64,000 bases of DNA from Burkholderia sp. Ac-20365 (GCF_017104715.1 NZ_JAAGPI010000032.1:39414-103413); one strand, 5' to 3'. Shown: positions 1 through 9,744, counted from the first letter of the stretch. Translations and numbers: made by a program. The notes: generated by a model not told the origin, from the sequence alone.

Positions 1-761
1 GTACCGCGCTCGCCCGTGCCCGTCTTGTCACCGACGCGCCAGTCCTTCGGCAAGCCGGCGCGCAGGCGTGCATCGCCCGTCTTGTTGGCGATGAGCCACG
101 CGGTTAACTGCTCGCGCGAAGCAGCCGTCAAGCGGTCACCGAGCAGCAGCGTATGCATGTCGGTGAGCATGGCTGCCGGCGTCGATGTATCGCGCGGATC
201 GCCTGCGAGCGCTTCGTTGAGCGTCGGTTCGGTGCGGTCGAGCCGCGTCACCTTGTCGCCGATACTGCGCGCGAACGCCGTCAGCGCTGCCTGTCCGCCG
301 ATGCTCTCCAGCAGCAGATTCGCCGCCGTATTGTCGCTGCGCGTGATGGCCGCTTCGCACAGTTCGGCGACCGTCATCCCGTCGCCGCCCGCGCGCGGAC
401 CGCTGACGGGCGAATTCGCCACCACGACGTCCTTCGAAAACACGATTTTTCGCCCAAGCTCTTCTTTGCCTTGATCCTTGCGCGCCAGCACGGCCGACGC
501 GAGCAGCAGCTTGAACGTGCTGCACATCGGAAAGCGCTCGTGCAGGCGCCAGCCTTGCAGCCTCGTGCCGGAAGTATCGAGTATGGCGACGCCCAGGCGG
601 CCACCCGTCTGCGCTTCGATCTTCGCAAGCTGCCGCTCAAAAGCGCTTGTAGAAGGCACTCCGCGCGGTGCCGATGCCGCGCCCGCGCCGAACGCCTGAA
701 CGGCAACACCCGCTAACCCGCCGCCTATCAATGTGAATGTGAACTGTCGCCTCGTGACCAT
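1..761 (-). CDS. Class A beta-lactamase, 3' end cut off by the window edge
   Basis: Periplasmic serine beta-lactamase that hydrolyses beta-lactams. The first 253 codons are visible. The N-terminus reads MVTRRQFTF followed by a Gly/Ala-rich hydrophobic stretch, a twin-arginine export signal as in Burkholderia PenA-type enzymes. The family motifs appear in order: S-T-F-K at residues 81-84 (nucleophile and general base), S-D-N in TRSDNTAAN, the omega-loop Glu in RTEPTLNEA, and K-T-G in VGDKTGTGERG at the cut edge. The ATG at 761 follows AGGAGGAGC. It is divergent from a LysR gene of the AmpR/PenR type, the usual arrangement for inducible pen genes in Burkholderia. The class is sure. The spectrum cannot be read from sequence. 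Confidence 0.93.
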   Translation of the reverse strand, partial: MVTRRQFTFTLIGGGLAGVAVQAFGAGAASAPRGVPSTSAFERQLAKIEAQTGGRLGVAILDTSGTRLQGWRLHERFPMCSTFKLLLASAVLARKDQGKEELGRKIVFSKDVVVANSPVSGPRAGGDGMTVAELCEAAITRSDNTAANLLLESIGGQAALTAFARSIGDKVTRLDRTEPTLNEALAGDPRDTSTPAAMLTDMHTLLLGDRLTAASREQLTAWLIANKTGDARLRAGLPKDWRVGDKTGTGERG

Positions 762-857
762 TGCTCCTCCTGAAGAGCCGCCACTATCGCGTTTCCGCCC
801 TCGCCTGACAAACGATGATAAATTGCTCTTAGCCCCAGAAATTCTTATGTCTCGATC

Positions 858-1787
858 ATGCGACCGTATCTCCCGCTGAACGCGCTGCGCGCGTTCGAAT
901 CGTCGGCCCGGCATCTGAGCTTCACGCGCGCCGCGCTGGAACTGAACGTCACGCAGGCGGCCGTCAGCCAGCAGGTGCGCATGCTCGAAGAACGGCTGGG
1001 CGCGACGCTCTTCAAGCGCCTGCCGCGCGGTCTCGCGATCACGGATGAAGGTCTCGCACTGCGACCCGTACTCAGCGACGCGTTCGACCGCATCGAAGCC
1101 GTGCTGAGGCAATTCGAAGGCGGGCATTTTCATGAAGTGCTGACGGTCGGCGCCGTCGGGACGTTCGCGGTCGGCTGGTTGATGCCGCGTCTGAAGGCCT
1201 TTCACGACGCGCATCCGTTCGTCGAGTTGCGCCTCTTGACCAACAACAATCTCGTCGATCTCGCCGCCGAAGGTCTCGACTTCGCGATCCGTTTCGGCGA
1301 CGGCACGTGGCCCGGTTCGCGCGCGCAAAAGCTGTTCGATGCGCCGCTCTCGGTGCTCTGCACACCCGATATCGCGCAGCGTCTTCACACACCCGCCGAT
1401 CTCGCCGGAGAAAAGCTGTTGCGCTCGTATCGCGCGGACGACTGGGCAAACTGGTTCGCAGCCGCAGGCCTCGCGCCGCGTCCCGTGCGTGGGCCCGTGT
1501 TCGATTCATCGCGATTGATGGTGGAAGCCGCGATGCAAGGCGCGGGCGTCGCGCTCGCACCTGCTTCGATGTTCGAACGCGATCTGTCGATGGGACGCCT
1601 CGCGCGCCCGTTCGATATCGACGTGCAAGCGGGCAGCTACTGGCTCACCTGGCAAAAGGCGAAACCGGCCACGCCCGCGATGCGCGCGTTCAGTCAGTGG
1701 ATCGTGAAAGAAGCGGATGAAGGCGCAGCGAACGCCGCTGCGCCGGATGAACTTACTTCGCGAGAAACGCGAGCACCATCTGGTTGA
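858..1787 (+). CDS. penR: LysR-type regulator of the adjacent beta-lactamase (PenR/AmpR-like)
   Basis: LysR-type transcription factor, 309 aa. The N-terminal winged helix-turn-helix spans about residues 20-45 (AALELNVTQAAVSQQV at 25-40), followed by the usual substrate-binding-like effector domain to the end. The opening RPYLPLNALRAFESSARHLS is typical of the GcvA/AmpR branch. The gene is divergent from the class A beta-lactamase with about 96 bp between starts, so the shared intergenic region should hold its operator. By analogy to AmpR/PenR it would respond to muropeptides. That is inferred from context. Its 3' end overlaps the convergent mhpC by 35 bp. The start ATG at 858 was chosen because it places the helix-turn-helix at the usual distance from the N-terminus. 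Confidence 0.82.
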   Translation: MRPYLPLNALRAFESSARHLSFTRAALELNVTQAAVSQQVRMLEERLGATLFKRLPRGLAITDEGLALRPVLSDAFDRIEAVLRQFEGGHFHEVLTVGAVGTFAVGWLMPRLKAFHDAHPFVELRLLTNNNLVDLAAEGLDFAIRFGDGTWPGSRAQKLFDAPLSVLCTPDIAQRLHTPADLAGEKLLRSYRADDWANWFAAAGLAPRPVRGPVFDSSRLMVEAAMQGAGVALAPASMFERDLSMGRLARPFDIDVQAGSYWLTWQKAKPATPAMRAFSQWIVKEADEGAANAAAPDELTSRETRAPSG

Positions 1788-2619
1788 ACTTGCCGGCGTG
1801 CTCCCACTGCGCCCAGTGACCGCAGCGGCCAAACACGTGCAGATCGGCATCGGGCATGCCCCACACCAGCCGAAGGCCGACATCCATCGGCACGAAACGG
1901 TCGTCGCGGCCCCAGATCACCAGCGCAGTCGACTTGATCTCGTTCAGCCGATGCCCGTAGTCGGGAAACTGCTTCGGGTTCGCGGCAAGACTCTTGACGA
2001 AGTTCTCCAGGTGATCGCGCCGCGCGAGGATGTTCGCGAGACGCGTCTGCATCAACTCTTCCGTCATCATGCTCGCGTCATACACGAACACGTTGAGCAT
2101 CTTCTTCAGATTCTCCAGCGTCGGTTCACGATACAGGCCTTGCAGCAGCTTGATGCCTTCCGTCGGCATCGGCACGAACTGGCTCGGGCCGCCTGTGCCG
2201 CCGCCCATCAGCACGAGCTTGCCGACCGCTTGCGGATACGACAGCGCGAACGCCACCGCGCTATGTCCGCCCATCGAGTTGCCGACGATATGCACGCGCT
2301 GCACGCCGATCGTATCGAGCACGGCCTTCAGCACGCGTGCATTGAGATCCGATCGAGAGCCCGTGCAAACGATCGAATCGCTCTTGCCCCAACCCGGGCA
2401 GTCGAGCAGGATCACGCGATACCCCGCGTCGACGAACGCATCCACGTTGCGGTTGAAGTTCGCCCAGCCGGTCGCGCCCGGTCCCGAGCCGTGCAGCATC
2501 ACGACGGTTTCGTGACCGTCGCCCGCGTCGTTGTAGTGCAGGCGGAGTTCCGTCTCGCCTTCCATCACGCTCACGAACTTGCTCGTGTCTGCTTCGCTTC
2601 GTGCTTGCATCGTTGTCAT
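1753..2619 (-). CDS. mhpC: 2-hydroxy-6-oxonona-2,4-dienedioate hydrolase MhpC
   Basis: Alpha/beta-hydrolase that cleaves the ring-fission product of 2,3-dihydroxyphenylpropionate to 2-hydroxypenta-2,4-dienoate and succinate. 288 aa, the same length as I recall for the E. coli enzyme. Visible are the oxyanion strand MLHGSGPGATGW (41-52), nucleophile elbow GNSMGG (Ser115), acid Asp239/240 in WGRDD and His268 in GRCGHW. The ATG at 2619 was preferred over an in-frame TTG at 2634 because AAGGA lies about 8 nt upstream. It is the last gene of the minus-strand mhp operon, 16 bp after mhpT. Placing the hydrolase after the transporter differs from the E. coli order (mhpABCDFE-T). Confidence 0.93.
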   Translation of the reverse strand: MTTMQARSEADTSKFVSVMEGETELRLHYNDAGDGHETVVMLHGSGPGATGWANFNRNVDAFVDAGYRVILLDCPGWGKSDSIVCTGSRSDLNARVLKAVLDTIGVQRVHIVGNSMGGHSAVAFALSYPQAVGKLVLMGGGTGGPSQFVPMPTEGIKLLQGLYREPTLENLKKMLNVFVYDASMMTEELMQTRLANILARRDHLENFVKSLAANPKQFPDYGHRLNEIKSTALVIWGRDDRFVPMDVGLRLVWGMPDADLHVFGRCGHWAQWEHAGKFNQMVLAFLAK

Positions 2620-2635
2620 TTGAGGTTCCTTCAAT

Positions 2636-3883
2636 TCAGATTGATTCGGTACTCACAGCGGGAGACGCAACGAGCGTCTCCCGCGGGAATTTCGCGACCA
2701 CCACCAGCGCGCCGATCGCTGCAATCGCGACCAGCGGAATGCTCGCGGCGACGAGCATCGACGGACCTTGTCCGAGTGCGAACAGTTGCCCCGCCACCAG
2801 CGGACCGACGATCGAGCCGACCCGTCCGACGGCAACCGCCGCGCCGACACCCGTGCCACGCACCCGCGTCGGATACGCGCTGCCCGCCAGCGCATACAGC
2901 ACCGACTGCCCGCCGACGAGGAACAGCCCCGCAAGCAGCCCGCCACATGCCATCGACAAACTGCCCGTCGCGCCCGCCAGCGCTGCCAGCGCCGCGACGA
3001 TGCCGATATACATGCCCGTCACCGTCGGCTTCTTGCCGATGCGATCCATCAGGCTCGCGATCACAATGGCGCCGATGCCGCCGCCGATGTTGAACATCAT
3101 CTGCACGACGCTTGCCTGCACCCGTGTCAGGCCGCGTGCGAGCACCATCGACGGCAGCCAGTTGATCAGGAAGTACAGCACGATCAGCGTGCCGAGATAG
3201 CTGACCCACAGCGCGAGCGTCGTACCGGCGCGGCCTTCTTTCCACAGCGCCTGCGCAACACTCGCCGACGCATCGCGCTGCGCGCCGAGCGCGATGAAGT
3301 GCGTCGACTCCTTCATGAAGATCGCGAGCAGCGGCAAGGTCAGCAACGGCCCGATGCCGCCGACGTAAAAGATATGCCGCCAGCCTTCATCGCCTGGACT
3401 GACGATGCCGATCACCGCCGCGAGTGCAGCGCCGAACGGCATGCCGCAGTACATCGCGCCCACAGCCGTGCTGCGCTGGTCGGGATGTGCCGCTTCCGCG
3501 CACAGCGCGATCAGGTTCGGCATCGCCGCGCCAAGGCCGAGGCCGGTCAGAAAGCGCGCTGCGAGCAAGCTGTTCAGATCCCACACCTGCGTCGTCGCGA
3601 TCGAAAACACGCCGAACAATGCGACGGATAACATCAGCACGCGCTTGCGCCCGATGCGGTCAGCCAGCCTTCCACCGATAGCCGCACCCGGCAGCAGACC
3701 AAGCGCGCCGATGCTGAACGCCCAGCCAAGCTGCGCAACCGCGAGGTGAAATTCGCGCGCCATGCGCGGCGCGGCGACACCTGTCGATTGCAGGTCGAGC
3801 CCTTCGAGCAGCGCGACCACGAGGCACAGGCCGATCGTGAGCGCGCCGCCTGTGCGGGTGGGCAGATTCGTTGACGCTTTCAT
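2636..3883 (-). CDS. mhpT: MFS transporter for 3-(3-hydroxyphenyl)propionate, MhpT-like
   Basis: Inner-membrane major facilitator of the aromatic acid:H+ symporter family, 415 aa, with 12 predicted hydrophobic segments. The loop motif GGRLADRIGRKRVLM between TM2 and TM3 and the equivalent ASLMDRIGKKP in the second half are clear. The substrate is inferred from its place inside the mhp operon between mhpE and mhpC. By family it could carry other aromatic acids. The ATG at 3883 is preceded by GGAG at 7 nt. An in-frame TTG lies 12 bp upstream. Confidence 0.88.
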   Translation of the reverse strand: MKASTNLPTRTGGALTIGLCLVVALLEGLDLQSTGVAAPRMAREFHLAVAQLGWAFSIGALGLLPGAAIGGRLADRIGRKRVLMLSVALFGVFSIATTQVWDLNSLLAARFLTGLGLGAAMPNLIALCAEAAHPDQRSTAVGAMYCGMPFGAALAAVIGIVSPGDEGWRHIFYVGGIGPLLTLPLLAIFMKESTHFIALGAQRDASASVAQALWKEGRAGTTLALWVSYLGTLIVLYFLINWLPSMVLARGLTRVQASVVQMMFNIGGGIGAIVIASLMDRIGKKPTVTGMYIGIVAALAALAGATGSLSMACGGLLAGLFLVGGQSVLYALAGSAYPTRVRGTGVGAAVAVGRVGSIVGPLVAGQLFALGQGPSMLVAASIPLVAIAAIGALVVVAKFPRETLVASPAVSTESI

Positions 3884-3946
3884 GTAAGTCTCCAATGTGA
3901 ATTGAGCGGCGCTCTTGCTGGCGCTTCGCTTCGGGTCGGTGCAGCT

Positions 3947-4972
3947 TTACGGTTGTGCTTCGAGTGCGCGCTTTTTCAGATCGAGCGCGACGTCGACGAT
4001 CATGTCTTCCTGGCCGCCGACCATGCGGCGTTTGCCAAGCTCGACCAGAATGTCGACGGCTTTGATGCCGTACTTTTTCGCGGCGATTTCCGAGTGACGC
4101 AGGAAGCTCGAATAGACACCCGCATAACCGAGCGCGAGCGTTTCACGATCCACGCGCACCGGCCGGTCCTGCAACGGACGCACGATATCGTCGGCGGCGT
4201 CGAGCAGCGTGTAGAGATCGGTGCCGTGGTTCCAGCCCAGACGCTCGGCCGCGGCGACGAACACTTCGAGCGGCGCATTGCCTGCGCCCGCGCCCATGCC
4301 CGCGAGACTCGCGTCGATGCGGTCGCAACCTTCTTCCACCGCGACGATCGAATTCGCCACGCCGAGGCTCAGGTTGTGGTGCGCGTGCATGCCCGTTTGC
4401 GTCGACGGATCGAGCGCGCCTTTCAGTGCCTTGAAGCGCGCGCGTATGTCGTTCATGTTCATCGCGCCGCCGGAGTCCACCACGTACACGCAGGTCGCGC
4501 CGTAGCGTTCCATCTTCTTCGCTTCGATGGCGAGGTTTTCCGGCGTGGTCATATGGCTCATCATCAGGAAGCCGACCGTGTCCATGCCGAGTTCGCGCGC
4601 GTATTCGATGTGCTGTTTCGAGATATCCGCTTCCGTGCAATGCGTGGCGACGCGCACGACGCGCGCGCCCGCATCGTAAGCAGCCTTCAGGTCGTGGATC
4701 GTGCCGATGCCCGGCAGCAGCAGCGTCGCGATCTTTGCGTGCTTCACGACGTCGGCGACGGCTTCGATCCATTCGAGGTCGCTATGCGCGCCGAAGCCGT
4801 AGTTGAAGCTCGATCCCTGCAACCCGTCGCCGTGTGCGACTTCGATGCTGTCCACTTTCGCGCGGTCGAGTGCGCGCGCAATCGCCTGCACGTCGTCGAT
4901 CGAATACTGATGACGGATCGCATGCATGCCGTCGCGCAGCGTCACGTCGGAGATATAGAGTTTCTTGCTCAT
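3947..4972 (-). CDS. mhpE: 4-hydroxy-2-oxovalerate aldolase MhpE
   Basis: Mn-dependent class II aldolase that splits 4-hydroxy-2-oxovalerate into pyruvate and acetaldehyde. It works as a complex with the acylating acetaldehyde dehydrogenase encoded just upstream, which takes the toxic aldehyde by channelling. 341 aa, usual length. TLRDG at residues 11-15 carries the catalytic Arg and metal-binding Asp, and HAHHN at 196-200 carries metal-binding histidines, as in the HMG-CoA-lyase-like TIM barrel. It lies 13 bp downstream of mhpF. Confidence 0.95.
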   Translation of the reverse strand: MSKKLYISDVTLRDGMHAIRHQYSIDDVQAIARALDRAKVDSIEVAHGDGLQGSSFNYGFGAHSDLEWIEAVADVVKHAKIATLLLPGIGTIHDLKAAYDAGARVVRVATHCTEADISKQHIEYARELGMDTVGFLMMSHMTTPENLAIEAKKMERYGATCVYVVDSGGAMNMNDIRARFKALKGALDPSTQTGMHAHHNLSLGVANSIVAVEEGCDRIDASLAGMGAGAGNAPLEVFVAAAERLGWNHGTDLYTLLDAADDIVRPLQDRPVRVDRETLALGYAGVYSSFLRHSEIAAKKYGIKAVDILVELGKRRMVGGQEDMIVDVALDLKKRALEAQP

Positions 4973-4985
4973 GTCGGTGTACTCC

Positions 4986-5957
4986 TTAGGCTTCTGCGTT
5001 GACGAGCGTCGCGGCCATGCGCTCGGCTGTCGCCAGTGCGGCGGACGTCATGATGTCGAGATTGCCCGCGTAAGCCGGCAGGTAGTGCGCTGCGCCTTCC
5101 ACTTCGATGAAAATGGACGTCTTCAGGCCGCTGAAACGGCCGAGGCCTGGAATGGCGAGCGGTGCATCGGCCGGAATGTCGTCGAACTGCACTTTCTGTT
5201 TCAGCCGGTAGCCGGGCACATAAGCGTGCACGGCAGCCGCCATCTGTTCGATCGACGCTTCGATCTGCGCGCGATCCGCTGCTTCCGACAATACATAGAC
5301 GGTGTCGCGCATCATCAGCGGCGGTTCGGCGGGATTCAACACGATGATCGCCTTGCCCTTCGCTGCGCCGCCCACGGCTTCGATGGCTTTCGACGTCGTC
5401 TCGGTGAACTCGTCGATGTTCGCTCGCGTGCCCGGCCCCGCCGACTTGCTGCTGATCGACGCGACGATCTCCGCGTAATGCACCTTGGCGACACGTGATA
5501 CGGCAGCGACCATCGGAATCGTCGCCTGACCGCCGCAGGTGACCATGTTCACGTTCGGCGCATCGATATGCGCATCGAGATTGACGACGGGAACGCAATA
5601 CGGACCGATCGCGGCCGGCGTCAGATCGATCACGCGAATGCCGGGCTTGAGCTTGCGCAGCAACGCATCGTTCTTCACATGCGCGCCTGCCGAGGTCGCA
5701 TCGAACACGAAGTCGATTTCATCGAATACGGGCAGGCGCGTGAGCCCTTCGACCCCTTCATGCGTGGTGGCCACGCCAAGCCGTGCAGCGCGCGCGAGAC
5801 CGTCGGATGCCGGATCGATGCCGACCATTGCCGCCATCTCCAGATGCGCGCTGTGACGCATGATCTTGATCATCAGATCCGTGCCGATGTTGCCCGAGCC
5901 GATGATCGCGGCTTTTCGCTTCGCCGCCGTGCGGTCCGTTGAATTGTCTGTTGCCAT
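4986..5957 (-). CDS. mhpF: Acetaldehyde dehydrogenase (acylating) MhpF
   Basis: Converts acetaldehyde, NAD+ and CoA to acetyl-CoA, partner of MhpE in the last step of the pathway. 323 aa. The N-terminal Rossmann motif IIGSGNIGTDL lies at about 18-28, and catalytic Cys141 is in NMVTCGGQATIP. The tail ...YLPAYAGNLDIMTSAAL matches the BphJ/DmpF family. It sits 24 bp after mhpD and 13 bp before mhpE. Confidence 0.95.
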   Translation of the reverse strand: MATDNSTDRTAAKRKAAIIGSGNIGTDLMIKIMRHSAHLEMAAMVGIDPASDGLARAARLGVATTHEGVEGLTRLPVFDEIDFVFDATSAGAHVKNDALLRKLKPGIRVIDLTPAAIGPYCVPVVNLDAHIDAPNVNMVTCGGQATIPMVAAVSRVAKVHYAEIVASISSKSAGPGTRANIDEFTETTSKAIEAVGGAAKGKAIIVLNPAEPPLMMRDTVYVLSEAADRAQIEASIEQMAAAVHAYVPGYRLKQKVQFDDIPADAPLAIPGLGRFSGLKTSIFIEVEGAAHYLPAYAGNLDIMTSAALATAERMAATLVNAEA

Positions 5958-5981
5958 CTGTGTGTCTCCAATATGGATGAA

Positions 5982-6770
5982 TCAGGCGCTGAACGCGGCG
6001 CGCACGCTGCCGAGTCCTTCGATCTGTACCGTGTAGGTGCCCGGCTGCTTGACCGCAACCATCGGGCCGAGCGCGCCTGTCAGCACGATGTCGCCGGCAC
6101 GCAGCGGCGTGCCGAGTTGCACCATGCGGTCCGCGAGCCACGCCGCCGCGTTCAATGGATTGCCCAGGCATGCCGAACCGTTGCCGCGCGACAGCACCTC
6201 GCCGTCCTGCGCGAGCGTCATCGCGCAGGCGCTCAAATCGACGTCGCGCAGTAGCACGGGTCGGCTGCCGAGCACGAAGCGCGCGCTCGATGCGTTGTCC
6301 GCGACCGTGTCGGTGAAGCGGATGTCCCAGTTCTGCACCCGGCTGTCGACGACTTCGATGGCGGCAAGCGCGTACGCGGTCGCGCCGATCAAATCCGCGT
6401 ACGTGTGTTTCTCCGCCGTCAGATCGCGTTCGAGCACGAGCGCGATCTCGGCTTCGACTTTGGGTTGAATGAGCGTGGAAAGCGGAATCGGCTGGTTGTC
6501 GCCATATGCCATCGATGCGAACAGCGTGCCGAAATCCGGCTGATCGACGCCAAGCTGCGTTTGCACCGCAAGCGACGTCAGGCCGATTTTTCTGCCCACG
6601 ATGCGTTCGCCCCGTTCGCAACGCAGATCGACGTTGACCTGCTGGATCGCGTAGGCAAGTGCTGCATCGTGTGCGGGAATCTCATCGCGCACGGGCTTCA
6701 CCGGTTGGCGTGAGGCTTCCGCTTCGCGCAGACGCGTTGCGATCGATTGAATGGTTTGCTGATCCGGCAT
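5982..6770 (-). CDS. mhpD: 2-hydroxypenta-2,4-dienoate hydratase MhpD
   Basis: Adds water to 2-hydroxypenta-2,4-dienoate giving 4-hydroxy-2-oxovalerate. 262 aa, fumarylacetoacetate-hydrolase-like fold. Family features are GRKIGLTSLAVQTQLG near residues 59-74, the acidic metal site PKVEAEIALVL, and AIEVVDSRVQNWDI in the second half. It lies 15 bp downstream of mhpB and 24 bp upstream of mhpF, in the order of the pathway. Confidence 0.94.
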   Translation of the reverse strand: MPDQQTIQSIATRLREAEASRQPVKPVRDEIPAHDAALAYAIQQVNVDLRCERGERIVGRKIGLTSLAVQTQLGVDQPDFGTLFASMAYGDNQPIPLSTLIQPKVEAEIALVLERDLTAEKHTYADLIGATAYALAAIEVVDSRVQNWDIRFTDTVADNASSARFVLGSRPVLLRDVDLSACAMTLAQDGEVLSRGNGSACLGNPLNAAAWLADRMVQLGTPLRAGDIVLTGALGPMVAVKQPGTYTVQIEGLGSVRAAFSA

Positions 6771-6785
6771 GGCTGAGTCTCTCTG

Positions 6786-7781
6786 TTAGGCAATGGCGAG
6801 CGTGGTCGCGATCTGGACATGCCGCGCCGCGTGTTGATGGTCGAGCGAGCGCGCATGCATCGCGCCGAAACCTGCGATCCATTCGGGAATCGCGCGGTAG
6901 TAGTCGATCGAAGCTTCATACGGTCCGCATGCCGCGAGCGCGCCGAACGCGGCAACCCACGAACGGATTTCATGCGCCGACTTGCCGCCTTCCCGCGTGA
7001 TCGCGTCGTTGGTGAGGCCGTCGGCGGCAGTGACTTCGCCGCTTTCGAGCAGATCGAGAAACGCGCGGTCCCAAACGGGATTGAGCGGATGCAAACGGCT
7101 GTCGCCCGCAGTGAACGCTTTGGCCGCAGCGACCGTGCGCGCCTGTCTCGCGTCGCGCGATGGCGGCGACGGATTGCGGCCCGCGATCAGACGTTCAGCC
7201 ACCACGGCATCCGCGCCTTCGATCTCAGGCACAGGCGGCTCATGCGAGATGCCGCCGGAGCCGATCAGCAACACGCGCCGTTCCATCCGCGCGACGAAGC
7301 GGCCAATCGCATCGCCGAGCAGACGCGCGCGACGGCACGAGGCCATCGGCGGCGCCACCGAGTTGATAAAGATCGGCACTACCGGATAACGATCTATGCC
7401 GCCCGTCAGCACGTCGAGCGCCTGCGCGCAGCCGTGATCGACCTGCATCCGGTACGACACGGCGACATCGATATCGCTTTCCAGCGCGGCATCCGCGAGC
7501 GCAAGCGCCACTTCCTGCGCGACGGGCAACTCACCCGCGGGACTGTCGAAGTCGCCGATCGCGGTCGCGTGCACGCCGATGCAGAACTGCGGCATCACGT
7601 CGTAGAAGAAGCCGTTGTAGTGATCCGGTGCGAACGCGATCACCAGTTCGGGATCGAACGCTGTAACGCGCTCGCGTGCCGCGCGTTGCACGCGCTCCAC
7701 CTCTGCGACGATTTCCGGCGCGGGATCGAAGAAGCCGTGCAACGGCGTGTGCGACATGCATTCAAGATGGATCTTCGACAT
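6786..7781 (-). CDS. mhpB: 2,3-dihydroxyphenylpropionate 1,2-dioxygenase MhpB
   Basis: Fe(II)-dependent extradiol ring-cleavage dioxygenase of the LigB type that opens the ring of 2,3-dihydroxyphenylpropionate or 2,3-dihydroxycinnamate. 331 aa. Conserved catalytic histidines are His116 in QVDHGCAQ and His180 in GSGGISHEPP, with metal-site residues around LECMSHTPLHG and APDHYNGFF. Although the frame stays open upstream to about 7988, the ATG at 7781 is supported by GGAG at 6 nt and by its 1-nt spacing to the mhpA stop, which implies translational coupling. Confidence 0.95.
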   Translation of the reverse strand: MSKIHLECMSHTPLHGFFDPAPEIVAEVERVQRAARERVTAFDPELVIAFAPDHYNGFFYDVMPQFCIGVHATAIGDFDSPAGELPVAQEVALALADAALESDIDVAVSYRMQVDHGCAQALDVLTGGIDRYPVVPIFINSVAPPMASCRRARLLGDAIGRFVARMERRVLLIGSGGISHEPPVPEIEGADAVVAERLIAGRNPSPPSRDARQARTVAAAKAFTAGDSRLHPLNPVWDRAFLDLLESGEVTAADGLTNDAITREGGKSAHEIRSWVAAFGALAACGPYEASIDYYRAIPEWIAGFGAMHARSLDHQHAARHVQIATTLAIA

Positions 7782-7782
7782 G

Positions 7783-9636
7783 TCACGCTCCCGCGGCGAC
7801 GGTTTCGCGCACAGGCGTGGTTTCTTCGACCAGCGCACGTGCGTCGCTGTCGCGCTTTGCAACCGCCATCGACAGAGACAGCTTGTCGGCGAGCCGCACG
7901 ACATGTTCGGACAGACGCTGCGGAGCACACATGCCCGCGACGAAACGGTCGGGCCGCAACAGCACGACGGATTCCGGCAGGCGCGCAAACCAGTCCTTCA
8001 GACGCCCGTCGATATCGCCGACAGCGATCACGCCTTCGGGCACGTCGTCATGAAACTGGAGTTGCGGATCGGGCTTCGCGATCACGAAGCAGCCGCCGAG
8101 CGAGGTCCAGATGCGGCGTGCTTCCGGCGTCAGGCCGAAGGTAGGATCCGCGCCCCAGCCGACGATCGCAAAGCGGTTGCCGATCGCGTCGTCGAACCGC
8201 ACGATGCTGCCGTCTTCGAGTCGCACCATCGGCTGGATGAACATGCGCCCTACAGGCGTCGCCGCAGACGGATCGCGCCCATGCACCACGCGGCCGATCA
8301 ACGACTCGCGCTTTTCGCTCATCAGGCCGAGCAGGCGGCCCGGCGCGGTGTGCCCGGCTTTGGCGAGCACGCGCGCCAGCAATCCGTCGCGGCGAGCGCG
8401 GCCATTCGACAGCACGACGCCTTCTTCATAGCGCGGCATCGGCTTGAAACGCATCTCGACGAAATAGAGCTTCACGGAAGGCAGCACGTTGAAAGTGCGT
8501 ACGAACGTGTCGCGCACCGCCATGCCGATGCGGCTGGTCGGCGCGAAGATGTCGCCTGCCACTTCGGACAGATGGATCATCGAGCGTGCATGTGCGCGCC
8601 GCTCCGCCGTGTAACTGTCCAGTAGTGTGTCGCGCGCCTGGCCCTTGACGACCATCGCCAGCTTCCACCCGAGATTGCTCGCGTCGCGAATGCCGCTGTT
8701 GTAGCCCTGCCCCTGCCACACGGGCATGATGTGCGCGGCGTCGCCGGCAAGGAGCACGCGGCTCACCCGGAACGTGCTCGCCAGACGCGCGTTGTGCGTG
8801 TACACGCGCTTGCGGATGTAGTCGACCTTGTCCGGATCGGCGACGACATTGCGCATCAGCGCGGCCATGTTCTCCGGCTTCGACAGCTCTTCTTCCGTTT
8901 CGCCCGGCATCACCATGAACTCGAAGCGGCGAATGCCGTGCGGCAACGCAGCGGATACATACGGACGCTTCGCATCGCAATGCAGGTAGATATGCGGCGA
9001 ACCAATGGGATCGTTGCGCACGTCGATCACGATCCATTGATTCGGTTTCGTGCGCCCTTCGAACGGCACGTCGAGCGTGCGCCGCACGACGCTGTTGCCG
9101 CCGTCGGCGCCGACCATCCACGCCGAACGGATGATCTTTTTCTCGCCGCTTGCGCTGGTGACTTCGATCGTCACGCCGTCGCCGTCCTGCGTGAAGCGCT
9201 CGACCGTATGGCCAAGCAGCGTCTGTACGTGATCGAAGCGCTTCAGGCCGGCATACAGGATCTGGTCCGCGAGCGGCTGGATAAACGCGTTGCGGCGCGG
9301 CCAGCCGAACTCGTCGGTGCGCGGCTCGATCGATGCGAAGCATTTGCCTTTCAGCGTGAAGCGCATCCAGTGATTGGGCGTCGTGTGCGGCAGCAGTTCT
9401 TTCGTCAGACCGACCGACTGGAACACGCGTAGCGCTTCGTCGTCGAGGCCGATGGCGCGCGGATAGTCGATGATCTGTTCAAGCTTCTCGACGATCAAGA
9501 CGCGCACGCCCTGCAAGCCGAGCATATTGGCGATCATCAGGCCGACTGGGCCTGCGCCGATGATGGCAACGTCGGTGTCGATGGTGCCGGTGTGAGCGTG
9601 GCCGTGGCCGGCCGCGTTGTCGAAGGCGGGACTCAT
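7783..9636 (-). CDS. mhpA: 3-(3-hydroxyphenyl)propionate hydroxylase MhpA
   Basis: FAD- and NADH-dependent monooxygenase that hydroxylates 3-(3-hydroxyphenyl)propionate to the 2,3-diol. 617 aa, including a C-terminal extension typical of MhpA. Visible are GAGPVG (about 27-32, ADP binding), the DG motif GADGGNSVVRR, and the GD motif with the PHBH signature VLLAGDAAHIMPVWQGQGYN. First gene of the minus-strand mhp operon. Its promoter must lie in the 153-bp region shared with mhpR. Confidence 0.95.
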   Translation of the reverse strand: MSPAFDNAAGHGHAHTGTIDTDVAIIGAGPVGLMIANMLGLQGVRVLIVEKLEQIIDYPRAIGLDDEALRVFQSVGLTKELLPHTTPNHWMRFTLKGKCFASIEPRTDEFGWPRRNAFIQPLADQILYAGLKRFDHVQTLLGHTVERFTQDGDGVTIEVTSASGEKKIIRSAWMVGADGGNSVVRRTLDVPFEGRTKPNQWIVIDVRNDPIGSPHIYLHCDAKRPYVSAALPHGIRRFEFMVMPGETEEELSKPENMAALMRNVVADPDKVDYIRKRVYTHNARLASTFRVSRVLLAGDAAHIMPVWQGQGYNSGIRDASNLGWKLAMVVKGQARDTLLDSYTAERRAHARSMIHLSEVAGDIFAPTSRIGMAVRDTFVRTFNVLPSVKLYFVEMRFKPMPRYEEGVVLSNGRARRDGLLARVLAKAGHTAPGRLLGLMSEKRESLIGRVVHGRDPSAATPVGRMFIQPMVRLEDGSIVRFDDAIGNRFAIVGWGADPTFGLTPEARRIWTSLGGCFVIAKPDPQLQFHDDVPEGVIAVGDIDGRLKDWFARLPESVVLLRPDRFVAGMCAPQRLSEHVVRLADKLSLSMAVAKRDSDARALVEETTPVRETVAAGA

Positions 9637-9744
9637 GCTGTCTCCTTGATTTGCATTCGGGCGGGCCGCGTTGTCTGCGTCGTCCGTTCAGGTTTTGATG
9701 GCAGTCTATGGGCCGCCCACTACCCGCTCAACAAAATCTCCAAA